Shown here one piece after another: positions 30,949 through 40,120 of a stretch of DNA of 56,132 nt. The translations under genes and the position numbers were made by a program. A model generated the notes under the pieces. That model did not search any database, was not told the DNA's origin, and saw only the letters and a program-made list of their open reading frames with translations. Each line of letters begins with the position of its first letter. The first letter of the stretch is position 1. The stretch comes from Rhodocyclaceae bacterium (GTDB lineage: Bacteria > Pseudomonadota > Gammaproteobacteria > Burkholderiales > Rhodocyclaceae): the NCBI GenBank assembly GCA_029982755.1, contig JARRBR010000003.1:1-56132 (forward strand), given 5' to 3'.

Positions 30949-31997
30949 TGCCGCGCCAGCTCGTCCTGCCCGCGGCGGTCGACGCCACCGCTTTCCGCCT
31001 GCTCAACGAGTGGCAGCGCGACTTTCCGCTCGTGGCGCGGCCTTTCGCGCGCATCGCCGAGACGGTCGGCAGCAACGAGGACGAGGTTCTCGCCGCGTAC
31101 CGGCAGATGATGGCGCAGGGCCTGGTGAGCCGCGTCGGCGCGGTATTCGCGCCGCGCCGGCTGGGGGCGAGCGCGCTGGCCGCGCTGGCCGCGCCGCCCG
31201 AGCGTCTGGAGGAGGTCGCCGCACGGGTGACGCGCGAACCGTCGATCAATCACAACTACCAGCGCGAACATCGCTTCAACCTGTGGTTCGTGGTCACCGC
31301 GGCCTCGCGTGCGCAGCTCGACGAGGTGGTCGCCGGCATCGAGCGCGACACCGGCTGCGCGGTGATCGTGCTGCCGCTGGAAGAAGAGTTCCACATCGAC
31401 CTGGGCTTCGATCTCAAGCAAGGTGCGCAGGGGCGCCGGGCGCGTAGGGCGAGCGCCGGCGGCGAGTCGATCGCGCTGGCGAACGGCGACGGGGGCTGCA
31501 GGCTGCCGGAGGGCGACCGTCAGCTGATCGCCGCGCTGCAGGGGGGGCTCGCGCTCGAGCCGCGACCGTTCGCGCGCCTCGCGGCGAACGTGGGGCGGGA
31601 CGAGAGCGCGGTGATCGGGCGGATCGATGCCTGGCTTGCCGACGGGCTGATCCGGCGCTTCGGCGTCGTGGTGCGCCATCATGAGCTCGGTCTCGAGGCC
31701 AACGCGATGTGCGTGTGGGACGTGCCCGACGCGGAGGTTTCCGAACTCGGTCGCCAGCTCGCGCGCGAGTCCGCGGTCACGCTGTGCTACCGGCGCAGCC
31801 GGGTGTTGCCCGGGTGGCCCTATAACCTGTTCTGCATGATCCACGGCAGCGCGCGCGAGGAGGTGCTGGCCGCACGCGAGGACCTTGCCGCGCGCCTCGG
31901 CCTCGACGACCATCCGCATGCGGTGCTGTTCAGCTGCAGGCGTTTCAAGCAGACCGGTGCGCGCTACCTCGGCGCCAGGGATCTCGCGAATGTCTGA
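30948..31997 (+). CDS. nirDL: fused sirohaem decarboxylase subunits NirD-NirL
   Basis: The 349-residue protein is two AsnC/Lrp-like units in tandem. The first (about 1-155) resembles NirD, with INHNYQREHRFNLWFV and EEEFHIDLGFDL. The second (about 185-349) resembles NirL, with LCYRRSRVLPGWPYNLFCMIHG and FSCRRFKQTGARYL. NirD, L, G and H together decarboxylate sirohaem to 12,18-didecarboxysirohaem in the haem d1 route. A basic linker (GRRARRASAGGES region) joins the halves. Fused NirDL is known from other denitrifiers. It overlaps nirF by one base and nirG by eight bases. Confidence 0.93.
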   Translation: MPRQLVLPAAVDATAFRLLNEWQRDFPLVARPFARIAETVGSNEDEVLAAYRQMMAQGLVSRVGAVFAPRRLGASALAALAAPPERLEEVAARVTREPSINHNYQREHRFNLWFVVTAASRAQLDEVVAGIERDTGCAVIVLPLEEEFHIDLGFDLKQGAQGRRARRASAGGESIALANGDGGCRLPEGDRQLIAALQGGLALEPRPFARLAANVGRDESAVIGRIDAWLADGLIRRFGVVVRHHELGLEANAMCVWDVPDAEVSELGRQLARESAVTLCYRRSRVLPGWPYNLFCMIHGSAREEVLAAREDLAARLGLDDHPHAVLFSCRRFKQTGARYLGARDLANV

Positions 31998-32499
31998 ACC
32001 GACGAACACCGCCGCGGCGCCCGCCGGCCGGCGCGGCGTAGCCGCGAAGCGCGCGCCCGACGACACCGACCGCCGCCTGATCAATGCGCTGCAGGGCGAG
32101 TTTCCGCTCACCGGGAACCCGTTCGCTGACATCGGCGCCGCCCTGGGCCTGGCCGAGGCGGAAGTCATCGCCCGCCTGCAGTCCCTGCTCGACGACCGCG
32201 TGCTGACCCGCTTCGGCCCGATGTTCCAGATCGAGCGCATGGGCGGCGCGTTCTGCCTGGCAGCGATCGCGGTGCCCGAAGCGCGCTGGGCGGAAGTGGT
32301 GGAGGCGGTGAACGCCTTCCCGGAGGTGGCGCACAACTACCGTCGCGAGCACGCGCTCAACATGTGGTTCGTGCTCGCCACAGAGACGCGTGAAGGCATC
32401 GCCGAGTGCGCGCGCCGCATCGAGGCAGCCACCGGCCTGGCGGTGCACCTGTTCCCCAAGGAGCGCGAGTATTTCGTCGAGATGAGGCTGGAGGCGTGA
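31990..32499 (+). CDS. nirG: sirohaem decarboxylase subunit NirG
   Basis: This 169-residue AsnC/Lrp-like protein resembles NirD and NirG, with AHNYRREHALNMWFVLATE and the end FPKEREYFVEMRLE. It works with NirDL and NirH in sirohaem decarboxylation. The start overlaps the nirDL stop by eight bases and its stop overlaps the nirH start (TGATG), so the genes are translationally coupled. Despite the Lrp-like fold, members are enzymes rather than regulators. Confidence 0.92.
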   Translation: MSEPTNTAAAPAGRRGVAAKRAPDDTDRRLINALQGEFPLTGNPFADIGAALGLAEAEVIARLQSLLDDRVLTRFGPMFQIERMGGAFCLAAIAVPEARWAEVVEAVNAFPEVAHNYRREHALNMWFVLATETREGIAECARRIEAATGLAVHLFPKEREYFVEMRLEA

Positions 32500-33071
32500 T
32501 GGCGCAAGCGATGCCCGACAAGCGTGTCGTCGCGCAGGCGGACGAGCGGGACGGGGCGCATGCACCCGCAGTGGATGGCAACGACCTCGCCGAATTCGAC
32601 CGCCGCCTGGTGCTTGCCACCCAGGGCGGATTGCCGCTTGTGCCGCGGCCCTACGCCGCGATCGCGGACGAACTCGGCGTCGACGAAGCCTTGGTGCGCG
32701 AGCGTCTGGCGGCGATGCTCGCCGACGGCCGCATCCGCCGCATCGGCGCGGTGCCCAACCACTACGCGATCGGCTACACCGCCAACGGCATGAGCGTATG
32801 GGACATCGACGACGCGGTGATCGACGCGGTGGGCGAGCGCGTGGGCGCGCTCGACTTCGTTACCCACTGCTATCGCCGTCCGCGCCACCTGCCGGACTGG
32901 CCGTACAGCCTGTTCGCGATGGTGCATGCCGGCAGCCGCGAGGCGGCGCTCGAGCGCGTGGCGGAGATCGCCGCGCTGATCGAGGCCGAGTTTCCCGGCG
33001 CCTGTCGTGGTCGTGACGTGCTGTTCTCGGCGGGCATCCTGAAGAAGACCGGGTTGCGGATCGGCGGCTGA
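32499..33071 (+). CDS. nirH: sirohaem decarboxylase subunit NirH
   Basis: The 190-residue protein is the NirL/NirH type of AsnC-like decarboxylase subunit: THCYRRPRHLPDWPYSLFAMVH in the core and LFSAGILKKTGLRI at the end. The first 30 residues are hydrophilic and variable. It pairs with NirG in the haem d1 pathway. It overlaps nirG by one base. nirJ follows after a 116-base gap that carries its own Dnr/Fnr-like site. Confidence 0.92.
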   Translation: MAQAMPDKRVVAQADERDGAHAPAVDGNDLAEFDRRLVLATQGGLPLVPRPYAAIADELGVDEALVRERLAAMLADGRIRRIGAVPNHYAIGYTANGMSVWDIDDAVIDAVGERVGALDFVTHCYRRPRHLPDWPYSLFAMVHAGSREAALERVAEIAALIEAEFPGACRGRDVLFSAGILKKTGLRIGG

Positions 33072-33123
33072 AAGTGCCGCTGGGCGGCCGGTGCGCCCTC
33101 CCACCGGGCAGATCGGGAGACCC

Positions 33124-33165
33124 TTGACCCGCGTCATTTTCTGCACGCTGCGGGTCGGGTCAAAT
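33124..33165 (+). promoter_or_regulatory. Dnr/Fnr-like box and -10 upstream of nirJ
   Basis: TTGACCCGCGTCAT (33124-33137) is a symmetrical TGAC-N4-GTCA site, three mismatches from TTGAT-N4-ATCAA. TCAAAT at 33160-33165 is a four-of-six -10 at the spacing expected for an activator at -41.5. The nirJ ATG is at 33188, with an AGGAGG ribosome site. Confidence 0.55.
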
Positions 33166-33187
33166 GGGCCCCATTCAGGAGGCCTCC

Positions 33188-34396
33188 ATGTTCCGCATCT
33201 CCCAATTCATCCGCGAGCTCGACCACCCCACGCCGGCCGGTCCGCGCCGCAACCCGCCCGGTCCGGTGGTGATCTGGAACCTGATCCGGCGCTGCAACCT
33301 GACCTGCGAGCACTGCTATTCGATCTCGGCCGACAAGGATTTCCCTGGCGAGCTGAACACCCAGGAAGTGTTCAAGGTCATGGACGACCTGAAAGCCGCG
33401 CGCGTGCCGGTACTGATCCTGTCCGGCGGCGAGCCGCTGCTGCGCCCCGACATCTTCGACATCGCCCGCCGCGCCAAGGGCATGGGTTTTTACGTCGGCC
33501 TGTCGTCCAACGGGACGCTGATCGACGAATCCAAGATCGACGCGATCGACGACATCGGTTTCGACTACGTCGGCGTCAGCCTGGACGGCATCGGCGCGAC
33601 CCACGACCACTTCCGCCGGAAGCAGGGTGCGTTCGAGGCCTCGATGCACGGCATCCGCCTGTGCCGCGAGCGCGGCATCAAGGTCGGCGTGCGCTACACG
33701 ATGACCGAGGGCAACGCCCACGACCTGCCCGCGCTGCTGCAGCTGGTCGAAGACGAGGCGATCGACAAGTTCTACTTCTCGCACCTGAACTACGCCGGGC
33801 GCGGCAACAAGAACCGTGCCGGCGATGCGCACCATCGAACCACTCGCGAGGCCATGGAGCTGCTGTTCGAGACCTGCCTCGACCTCCACCGGCGCGGCAT
33901 TGACAAGGACTTCGTCACCGGCAACAACGACGCCGACGGCCCCTTCCTGCTGCACTGGGTGCAGCGCCGCTTCCCCGACAAGGCCGAGCACATCGAGGCC
34001 AAGCTGCGCCAGTGGGGCGGCAACGCGAGCGGCGTCAACGTCTCCAACATCGACAACCTCGGCATCGTGCACCCGGACACCATGTGGTGGCATGTGCCGC
34101 TGGGCAACGTCCGCCAGCGCGCCTTCGGCGACATCTGGAACGACCTCTCCAACCCGCTGCTGGCCGGGCTCAAGCAGCATCCGCGCAAGCTCGAGGGGCG
34201 CTGCGGCGCGTGCAGGTACCTCGCCATCTGCAACGGCAGCTCGCGCGTGCGCGCCGAGCAGGTCACCGGCAACCCGTGGGCGGAGGATCCGGCCTGCTAT
34301 CTCGACGACGACGAGATCGGCGTCAGCGCCGCGGACTACGGCGCCGAACGCGTCGTCACCACCCCCTGGACCCGCATCAACAAGGTGTCGGCATGA
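33188..34396 (+). CDS. nirJ: radical SAM haem d1 biosynthesis protein NirJ
   Basis: NirJ removes propionate side chains from didecarboxysirohaem during haem d1 synthesis. The 402-residue protein has the radical SAM cluster C36-x3-C40-x2-C43 (CNLTCEHC), the SGGEPLLRPD and SLDG motifs, and a C-terminal SPASM-like cysteine set (GRCGACRYLAICNG and a later cysteine before the end) for a second iron-sulfur cluster. An AGGAGG ribosome site lies before the ATG. The stop overlaps the nirN start (ATGA). It is cytoplasmic. Confidence 0.96.
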   Translation: MFRISQFIRELDHPTPAGPRRNPPGPVVIWNLIRRCNLTCEHCYSISADKDFPGELNTQEVFKVMDDLKAARVPVLILSGGEPLLRPDIFDIARRAKGMGFYVGLSSNGTLIDESKIDAIDDIGFDYVGVSLDGIGATHDHFRRKQGAFEASMHGIRLCRERGIKVGVRYTMTEGNAHDLPALLQLVEDEAIDKFYFSHLNYAGRGNKNRAGDAHHRTTREAMELLFETCLDLHRRGIDKDFVTGNNDADGPFLLHWVQRRFPDKAEHIEAKLRQWGGNASGVNVSNIDNLGIVHPDTMWWHVPLGNVRQRAFGDIWNDLSNPLLAGLKQHPRKLEGRCGACRYLAICNGSSRVRAEQVTGNPWAEDPACYLDDDEIGVSAADYGAERVVTTPWTRINKVSA

Positions 34397-36036
34397 GATT
34401 GCGTGTCTCGACCCTCGCTGGTGTGCTCGCGCTTGCGGGGGGGCTGGCCGCCCTGCCTGCCGCAGCCTCGCCGGGCAAGGCCGCGCCCGAGGCGGCAAGC
34501 GCCGGGGCTGCAACGGCAACCGGCATCGACGTGCCGGCGCTCTATGCGCAGCACTGCGCGGCCTGCCATGCCCCCAACCGCCTCGGTGCGATGGGGCCGG
34601 CGCTGCTGCCCGACAACCTCGGCCGCCTGCGCAAGAGCGAAGCGGTCAAGGTGATCGCCGAAGGCCGCCCCGCCACCCAGATGGCCGGCTTCGCCGCGCA
34701 GCTGAGCAAGGACGAGATCGCCGCGCTCGCCGACTGGATCTACACCCCGGTCGTGCCCGAGCCGCGGTGGACCGACGACGACATCCGCGCCTCGCGCATC
34801 GTCCATGTCGACCCCGCCACGCTGTCCGACAAGCCGGTGTTCGACGCCGACCCGCTCAACCTCTTCCTGGTAGTGGAGGCGGGCGACCATCACGTCAGCG
34901 TGCTCGACGGCGACAAGCTCGAGCCGATCCACCGCTTCCAGTCGCGCTTCGCCCTGCACGGCGGTCCCAAGTTCGCGGCCAACGGGCGCTACGTGTTCTT
35001 CGCCTCGCGCGACGGCTGGATCACCAAGTTCGACATGTGGAACCTGAAGGTGGTGGCCGAGGTGCGCGCCGGCATCAACACCCGCAACGTTGCCGCCTCG
35101 CCCGACGGGACCCATGTCGCGGTGGCCAACTACCTGCCCAACACCCTGGTGCTGCTCGACGGCGACCTGAACCTGGTCAAGACCATCCCCGCCACCGACC
35201 GCGACGGCAAGCGGAGCTCTCGGGTGTCGGCCGTGTATGACGCCACCCCGCGGCAGTCCTTCATCGCCGCACTCAAGGACGTCGGCGAGGTGTGGGAGAT
35301 CAGCTACACCAAGGCGGTCGAGGACATCCCGATCAGCTACATCCACGACTACACCCAGCGCGAGGGGAGCTTCATCCCCGGCTACCTGAACCCGCGCCGC
35401 ACCATCCTCGCCGAGGTGCTCGACGACTTCTTCTTCACCCAGGACTACTCCGAGCTGATGGGCGCGTCGCGCGACGGCGTCGGCCAGGTGGTCAACCTGG
35501 ACGTGAGGAAGAAGATTGCCAACCTGCCGCTCGACGGCATGCCGCATCTGGGTTCCGGCATCACCTGGGAGTGGCAGGACCCCGCCGCCGGGCCGGATGC
35601 GGCGCCGCGCACGGTAATGGCCAGCACCAACCTGAAGGCGGGCGAGGTCACGGTCATCGACATGAAGACCTGGGAGGTCGTCAAGCGCATTCCCACCCGC
35701 GGGCCCGGCTTCTTCCTGCGCAGCCATTCGAACAGCCGCTACGCCTTCGTCGATTCGATGATGAGCCCGGAGGCCAAGCACATCCTGCAGGTCATCGACA
35801 AGCACACGCTGGAGGTGGTGAAGGAGATCAGCGGCGAGCCGGGCAAGACGCTCGCACACATCGAGTTCACCCGCGACGGCCGCTATGCGCTCGCCAGCCT
35901 GTGGGAGGATCAGGGCGCGGTGATCGTCTATGACGCGCAGACCCTCGAGGAAGTGAAGCGCCTGCCGATGCGAAAGCCGGTGGGCAAGTACAACGTCTGG
36001 AACAAGATCACGCGCGAGGAAGGCACCAGCCACTGA
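34393..36036 (+). CDS. nirN: cytochrome cd1-type dihydro-haem d1 dehydrogenase NirN
   Basis: This protein of 547 residues is a NirS-like periplasmic protein with a signal peptide (to about residue 29), a haem c site C55-A-A-C-H59, and an eight-bladed propeller (PKFAANGRYVFFASRDGWITK, LPLDGMPHLGSG, SHSNSRYAFVDSMM). NirN catalyses the last step of haem d1 synthesis, introducing the acrylate double bond, and hands the cofactor to NirS. It differs from NirS in the blade motifs and lacks the FLHDGGWD active-site loop. It is coupled to nirJ by an ATGA overlap; nnrS follows 76 bases later. Confidence 0.94.
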   Translation: MRLRVSTLAGVLALAGGLAALPAAASPGKAAPEAASAGAATATGIDVPALYAQHCAACHAPNRLGAMGPALLPDNLGRLRKSEAVKVIAEGRPATQMAGFAAQLSKDEIAALADWIYTPVVPEPRWTDDDIRASRIVHVDPATLSDKPVFDADPLNLFLVVEAGDHHVSVLDGDKLEPIHRFQSRFALHGGPKFAANGRYVFFASRDGWITKFDMWNLKVVAEVRAGINTRNVAASPDGTHVAVANYLPNTLVLLDGDLNLVKTIPATDRDGKRSSRVSAVYDATPRQSFIAALKDVGEVWEISYTKAVEDIPISYIHDYTQREGSFIPGYLNPRRTILAEVLDDFFFTQDYSELMGASRDGVGQVVNLDVRKKIANLPLDGMPHLGSGITWEWQDPAAGPDAAPRTVMASTNLKAGEVTVIDMKTWEVVKRIPTRGPGFFLRSHSNSRYAFVDSMMSPEAKHILQVIDKHTLEVVKEISGEPGKTLAHIEFTRDGRYALASLWEDQGAVIVYDAQTLEEVKRLPMRKPVGKYNVWNKITREEGTSH

Positions 36037-36112
36037 ACCCCTGGGACCGGGTCCGCCCGGCCGCGAGCGTGACTCCTTCATCAACCCTTTCAGAACGCAA
36101 GAGAACACGAAT

Positions 36113-37300
36113 ATGGCGCTGATCCGCCTCGACGAACCGACCACCAAACGCATCCCGCCCGACACCTTCTCGCTGTGGGCGCTCGGCTTCCGCCCCTTCT
36201 ACCTGCTCGCCGCGCTGTTCGCCGCGATCGCGGTGCCGGTGTGGGCGGTCGCCTACTCCGGAGCGATCGAACTGCCCATGCCCGGCATCTGGTGGCATGC
36301 GCACGAGATGATCTTCGGCTTCGCCGTGGCGGTGATCATCGGCTTCCTGTTCACCGCCGGACGCAACTGGACCGGGCTCGACACGCCGACGGGCAAGCCG
36401 CTGATGGTGCTCGCCGGGGTGTGGCTGGCCGGCCGGCTGGCGATGGCCTTCGGCAGTGGTGCCTGGGTGGCGATCGTGGACCTGGCCTTCCTGCCGGTGG
36501 CGGCGGGGATGCTGCTCAGGGTGCTGATCAAGGCCAAGAGCAAGCGCAACTACTTCGTCGGCGCGCTGCCGGCGATGCTGGCACTCGCCAACCTGTTCTT
36601 CCATCTCGCCGCGCTCGGCGTGATCGAGGCCGATCCGCTGACCGCGATGCACCTGGCCCTCGGCCTGGTCGTGCTGCTCGAGACCATCGTCGGCGGCCGG
36701 GTGATCCCGATGTTCACCTTCAACGCGGTGCGCGGCGTGAAGCAGTGGCGCAACGTGCAGGTGGACTGGGCGGCGGCGATCGCCACCGGCATCGCGCTGC
36801 TGCTGTGGGCGCTTGGCGCCGGGGCGTGGGCAGGCGCGGTCTCGCTCGTCGCCGCCGCGCTGCAGGCGGTGCGCCTTGGTGGCTGGAACCCGTTGGCGAC
36901 GCGCGGTCACCCCATCCTGTGGGTGCTGCATCTGGCCTACCTGTGGATTCCGCTCGGCCTGGCGCTGATCGCGCTGACCCAGTTCGGCGTGCTGCCGCGC
37001 TCGGCGGGCATCCATGCGCTGGCGATCGGTGCCACCGGCGGCCTGATCATCGGCATGATCACCCGCACCGCGCTCGGCCACACCGGGCGCATGCTGATCG
37101 CCGGCGGCATCGAGACCGCGGCCTACGCGCTGGTGCTGATCGCCGCTCTGGTGCGGGTGCTGACGGTGGGCTTCCTCCCCGTGGCGCAGCTCGGCGGGGT
37201 GCATGCCGCGGCCACGCTGTGGTCGATCGCCTTCCTGCTCTACGTGTGGCGCTACGCGCCCTTCCTGTTGCGGGCACGGGTGGACGGCAAGGAGGGCTGA
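36113..37300 (+). CDS. nnrS: haem- and copper-containing membrane protein NnrS
   Basis: The 395-residue polytopic protein has about twelve hydrophobic segments and typical NnrS motifs: FSLWALGFRPFYLLAALFA near the start, GIWWHAHEMIFGFAVAVIIGF, GGRVIPMFTFNA and MITRTALGHTGR. NnrS is known from several denitrifiers, where it protects against nitrosative stress and is controlled by NO-responsive regulators. It is last in the nir direction and closed by a terminator; no separate Dnr box was seen in the 76 bases before it, so it may be co-transcribed with nirJN. Confidence 0.94.
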   Translation: MALIRLDEPTTKRIPPDTFSLWALGFRPFYLLAALFAAIAVPVWAVAYSGAIELPMPGIWWHAHEMIFGFAVAVIIGFLFTAGRNWTGLDTPTGKPLMVLAGVWLAGRLAMAFGSGAWVAIVDLAFLPVAAGMLLRVLIKAKSKRNYFVGALPAMLALANLFFHLAALGVIEADPLTAMHLALGLVVLLETIVGGRVIPMFTFNAVRGVKQWRNVQVDWAAAIATGIALLLWALGAGAWAGAVSLVAAALQAVRLGGWNPLATRGHPILWVLHLAYLWIPLGLALIALTQFGVLPRSAGIHALAIGATGGLIIGMITRTALGHTGRMLIAGGIETAAYALVLIAALVRVLTVGFLPVAQLGGVHAAATLWSIAFLLYVWRYAPFLLRARVDGKEG

Positions 37301-37341
37301 GACCACGGCGTGCGGCGCGCGCCGGGCAGCTGATGCGAAAA

Positions 37342-37366
37342 AAAGGGGCCGGAAGGCCCCTTTCTT
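37342..37366. terminator. bidirectional rho-independent terminator between nnrS and dnr
   Basis: AAAGGGGCC (37342-37350) pairs with GGCCCCTTT (37355-37363) around GGAA, with a T-rich run on one side and an A-run on the other. It separates the convergent nir and nor transcripts. Confidence 0.9.
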
Positions 37367-37427
37367 CATGGCGCCGCGGGCGCGGACCGATCGCGCGCGA
37401 TGTTCGTCCGAGCCCTAGGCCGACGCG

Positions 37428-38186
37428 TCAGCCCAGGCTCTTGCGCAGCCGGCCGATGTCGGGGATGTGGATGGTACGGCCCTCGACCTGGATCAGGCGG
37501 GCATTGGTGAGCTCGTGCAGGATGCGCGAGAAGTGTTCCTGGGTGAGGTTCAGGCGCGAGGCGATCGTGCCCTTGCTGGTGGGCAGGCGGATCGACACCT
37601 GGCCTTCGGCCACGCCTTCGCCTTCGCGCTCTTCCTCGCGCAGCAGGTAGCCGATCACGCGCTCGCGCCCGGAGCGCAGCGAGTAGCTCTCGACGTCCGC
37701 CATCAGGTGGTGAAGACGCTGCGCGAGGCCGGCGATGATCTTGCGGCAGAAAGTGGGATCGCCCGCCATCTCCTCGAAGAACACCTGCTTGCCGATGTAG
37801 AGCAGGGTGGCGTCGCTCAGGGCCTGCGCCATCACCACGTAGGGCTTGTCCATGAACATCACCGCCTCGCCGAAGCTCTTGCCCGGGTGCAGGATGTCCA
37901 CCACCTTCTCGTTGCCGTCGGCGGAGGTGAAGGCGAGCTTGATCTGGCCGCTGAGGATCAGGTGGAAGCCGTTGCAGGGGTCGCCGCGGTGGAACAGGAT
38001 GTCCCCCTTGGCGACCTTCACCTCGCGTACCCCGCGCGCGAAGCGCGCGATGTCGGTGCAGGCGAGGCCGTTGAACAGCGAGGCCTGCCCGAGCAGGCGG
38101 CACAGGCGCTCGACTTCGGTCGTTGGCAGGTCGGCGGGCGCGGCGGCCTGCAGCGCCTCGCGGCACACAGTGTCGCAGTGGTTCAT
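37428..38186 (-). CDS. dnr: Crp/Fnr family NO-responsive regulator, Dnr/NnrR-like
   Basis: The protein has an N-terminal beta-roll (GDILFHRGDPCNGFHLILSGQIKL, GKSFGEAVMFMD), a dimerisation helix and a C-terminal winged helix (SKGTIASRLNLTQEHFSRILHELTNA). The recognition helix has E-H-F-S-R, which reads TTGAT half-sites in the FNR family. The classic Fnr cysteine cluster is absent, which fits the Dnr/NnrR group that senses NO through haem. The ATG at 38186 gives 252 residues and lies just past the norD stop; an in-frame ATG at 38210 overlaps norD and cannot be excluded. Being last in the nor operon, it likely controls the boxed nir and nor promoters. Confidence 0.9.
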   Translation of the reverse strand: MNHCDTVCREALQAAAPADLPTTEVERLCRLLGQASLFNGLACTDIARFARGVREVKVAKGDILFHRGDPCNGFHLILSGQIKLAFTSADGNEKVVDILHPGKSFGEAVMFMDKPYVVMAQALSDATLLYIGKQVFFEEMAGDPTFCRKIIAGLAQRLHHLMADVESYSLRSGRERVIGYLLREEEREGEGVAEGQVSIRLPTSKGTIASRLNLTQEHFSRILHELTNARLIQVEGRTIHIPDIGRLRKSLG

Positions 38187-38190
38187 GGCG

Positions 38191-40116
38191 TCAACGCGTG
38201 AGTTGGGCATAGAACATCGGTAGTCGGGCCGGCAGTTCGTCGGGCTGGCGGATCACCGCGAAGCCCGCCGGGCCGAACAGGTGGGGCAGGTAGCTGGCGC
38301 CTTCGCGGTCGATGGTGACGCAGAACGGCACGACGCCGCGATTGCGCGCCTCGACCACCGCGACCCGGGTGTCCTCGATGCCGTAGCGGCCGTCGTAGAG
38401 GTCGAGGTCGTTCGGCTTGCCGTCGGACAGGATCAGCAGGATGCGGCGCGCGGCCGATTCCTTCTCCAGCGTGTGGGTGGCGTGGCGGATCGCCGCGCCG
38501 AGCCGGGTGTAGTAGCCGGGCTTGATCGCCATGATGCGTCCGCGTGCGCGGTCGTCGAAACGCTGGTCGAAGTCCTTCAGGCGGTGGAAGCGCACGTTGC
38601 CGCGCTTGACCGAAGAGAAGCCGCACAGCGCGAAGCGGTCGCCGGTGGCGAGCAGCGCCTCGCCGAACAGCAGCAGCGAGTCGCGGATGACGTCGATGAC
38701 GCGGGCCTCGGACGAGATCCAGGTGTCGGTGGACAGCGACAGGTCGGCGAGCGCCAGGCAGGCGAGGTCGCGTTCGCGCTTCTCCAGCGACAGGTAGAGC
38801 TGGTCGGAAGGGTGGTGGCCGATGGCGCGGTCGGTGGCGGCGCGCACCACCGCGTCGATGTCGAGTTCGCTGCCGTCGGTCTGGGCCTTGAGCCAGCGCC
38901 GTCCGGGGGTGAGCGCCGCGAACTGGCGGTGCAGCCGGCGAGCGGTGCGGCGCAGGTGCTCGGGCAGCGGGCACGGTGCGGCGCGCGGGTCGTGCGCGGC
39001 GGGGGTCAACTCGAGCAGGCGGACGTGGTCCTCGCGCAGCAGGCTCTTGCGGTAGTCCCATTCCGGCAGCGGGATGCCCTCGCCGAGCACGACGTCGTCC
39101 TCGGCTGCCGAGGGCAGGTCGAGGTCGAAGCGCACCTTGGACGCGACCCGCTCGCCGTCGCGGGTGATGGCGAGCTGCTCGAGGTTGGCCGCGGCGTCGG
39201 CGGCGTTGTCGTCGGGGGCGTCGTCGGTGCTGCGCTTGACCTTTATGAACTCCGCGACGGACAGCAGGCTCTCGGCCCGGAAAGGGATGATCATGCCGTG
39301 CTTCTCGGGCGCGTCGTCCTGGCGCTCTACGCGGTGGGCCTGCTCGCTGCTGTCGCGGCCGGGTTTGCTGTTGCCGGACTCGCCGGCCGCACCGCCGTTG
39401 GCCGCGCCGGTGAGTCCGCCCTGGTGGGCGCCGCGGAAGTCGCTCAACCACAGCAGTACCGGCTGGGTCGCCCTGGCCTTGGGGGGCAGGGCGGGGAGGG
39501 CGGCGACGCTGCCCGGGGCATGCAGGGCCTGGCGCAGCAGGCGTTCGCGTTCGGCCTCGGCGGGCGGCAGCTTGTCGAGCTTGGGGCGCTGCGCGATCAC
39601 CGCGTCGACCAGGTGGCGGTAGCGGGTCTCGATGCCGGGCCAGCGTTGCAGCGCGCGCAGGGTGGCGCGCTGGTTCGCCCGCAGCTCGGCGGTGGCGGCA
39701 TCGTCGAAGCCGCCGGCGGGCAGGGGTGCCAGGGCGGCATCGGCGGTCGCGTCGGCCTCGGCGTCCCCGGGGCCGTGGCCGGCGGCGAGTGCGGCCAGCC
39801 ACAGGTAGAGGTCGCGGTTGAGGGCGCGCTCGGGCAGCGCGTCGATCTCCGGCGGCAGGCGCAGCGTGGCGATGTCCATGCGGCCGCGGGAGATACGCTC
39901 GTCGGCGCCGGCGATGCGCTGCAGCAGGCTGCGGCGGGCACCGTGGGCGTCGGCGGTGGCGGCGGCGACGCGCAGGCCGGGATCGCCGCCCAGCGCCCGG
40001 AAGAACACGCCGGCGACCTTCTCGATCTCCTTGAGCTTGACTGCCGCCTTGGGGAAATGCCCGCCGGCAGCGCGGGTGATCAGGCGGTGCCAGAGCAGGC
40101 CTACGGTTTCTTCCAT
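38191..40116 (-). CDS. norD: nitric oxide reductase activation protein NorD (VWA domain)
   Basis: This protein of 641 residues belongs to the NorD/CbbO family. A variable N-terminal region precedes a von Willebrand factor A domain at about residues 455-640. The metal-ion-dependent adhesion site begins at D458 (DLSLSTDT), with YYTRLGAAIRHA and LILSDGKPND completing it. NorD works with the AAA+ protein NorQ to assemble or activate NO reductase, probably by inserting the non-haem iron. It ends where dnr starts and begins four bases after the stop of the polyferredoxin gene. Confidence 0.94.
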   Translation of the reverse strand: MEETVGLLWHRLITRAAGGHFPKAAVKLKEIEKVAGVFFRALGGDPGLRVAAATADAHGARRSLLQRIAGADERISRGRMDIATLRLPPEIDALPERALNRDLYLWLAALAAGHGPGDAEADATADAALAPLPAGGFDDAATAELRANQRATLRALQRWPGIETRYRHLVDAVIAQRPKLDKLPPAEAERERLLRQALHAPGSVAALPALPPKARATQPVLLWLSDFRGAHQGGLTGAANGGAAGESGNSKPGRDSSEQAHRVERQDDAPEKHGMIIPFRAESLLSVAEFIKVKRSTDDAPDDNAADAAANLEQLAITRDGERVASKVRFDLDLPSAAEDDVVLGEGIPLPEWDYRKSLLREDHVRLLELTPAAHDPRAAPCPLPEHLRRTARRLHRQFAALTPGRRWLKAQTDGSELDIDAVVRAATDRAIGHHPSDQLYLSLEKRERDLACLALADLSLSTDTWISSEARVIDVIRDSLLLFGEALLATGDRFALCGFSSVKRGNVRFHRLKDFDQRFDDRARGRIMAIKPGYYTRLGAAIRHATHTLEKESAARRILLILSDGKPNDLDLYDGRYGIEDTRVAVVEARNRGVVPFCVTIDREGASYLPHLFGPAGFAVIRQPDELPARLPMFYAQLTR

Positions 40117-40120
40117 GGTC

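Noticed and set aside
36037-36112. Dnr box before nnrS
   Set aside because: GTGACTCCTTCATCAA has only one good half-site; the match is too weak to claim.
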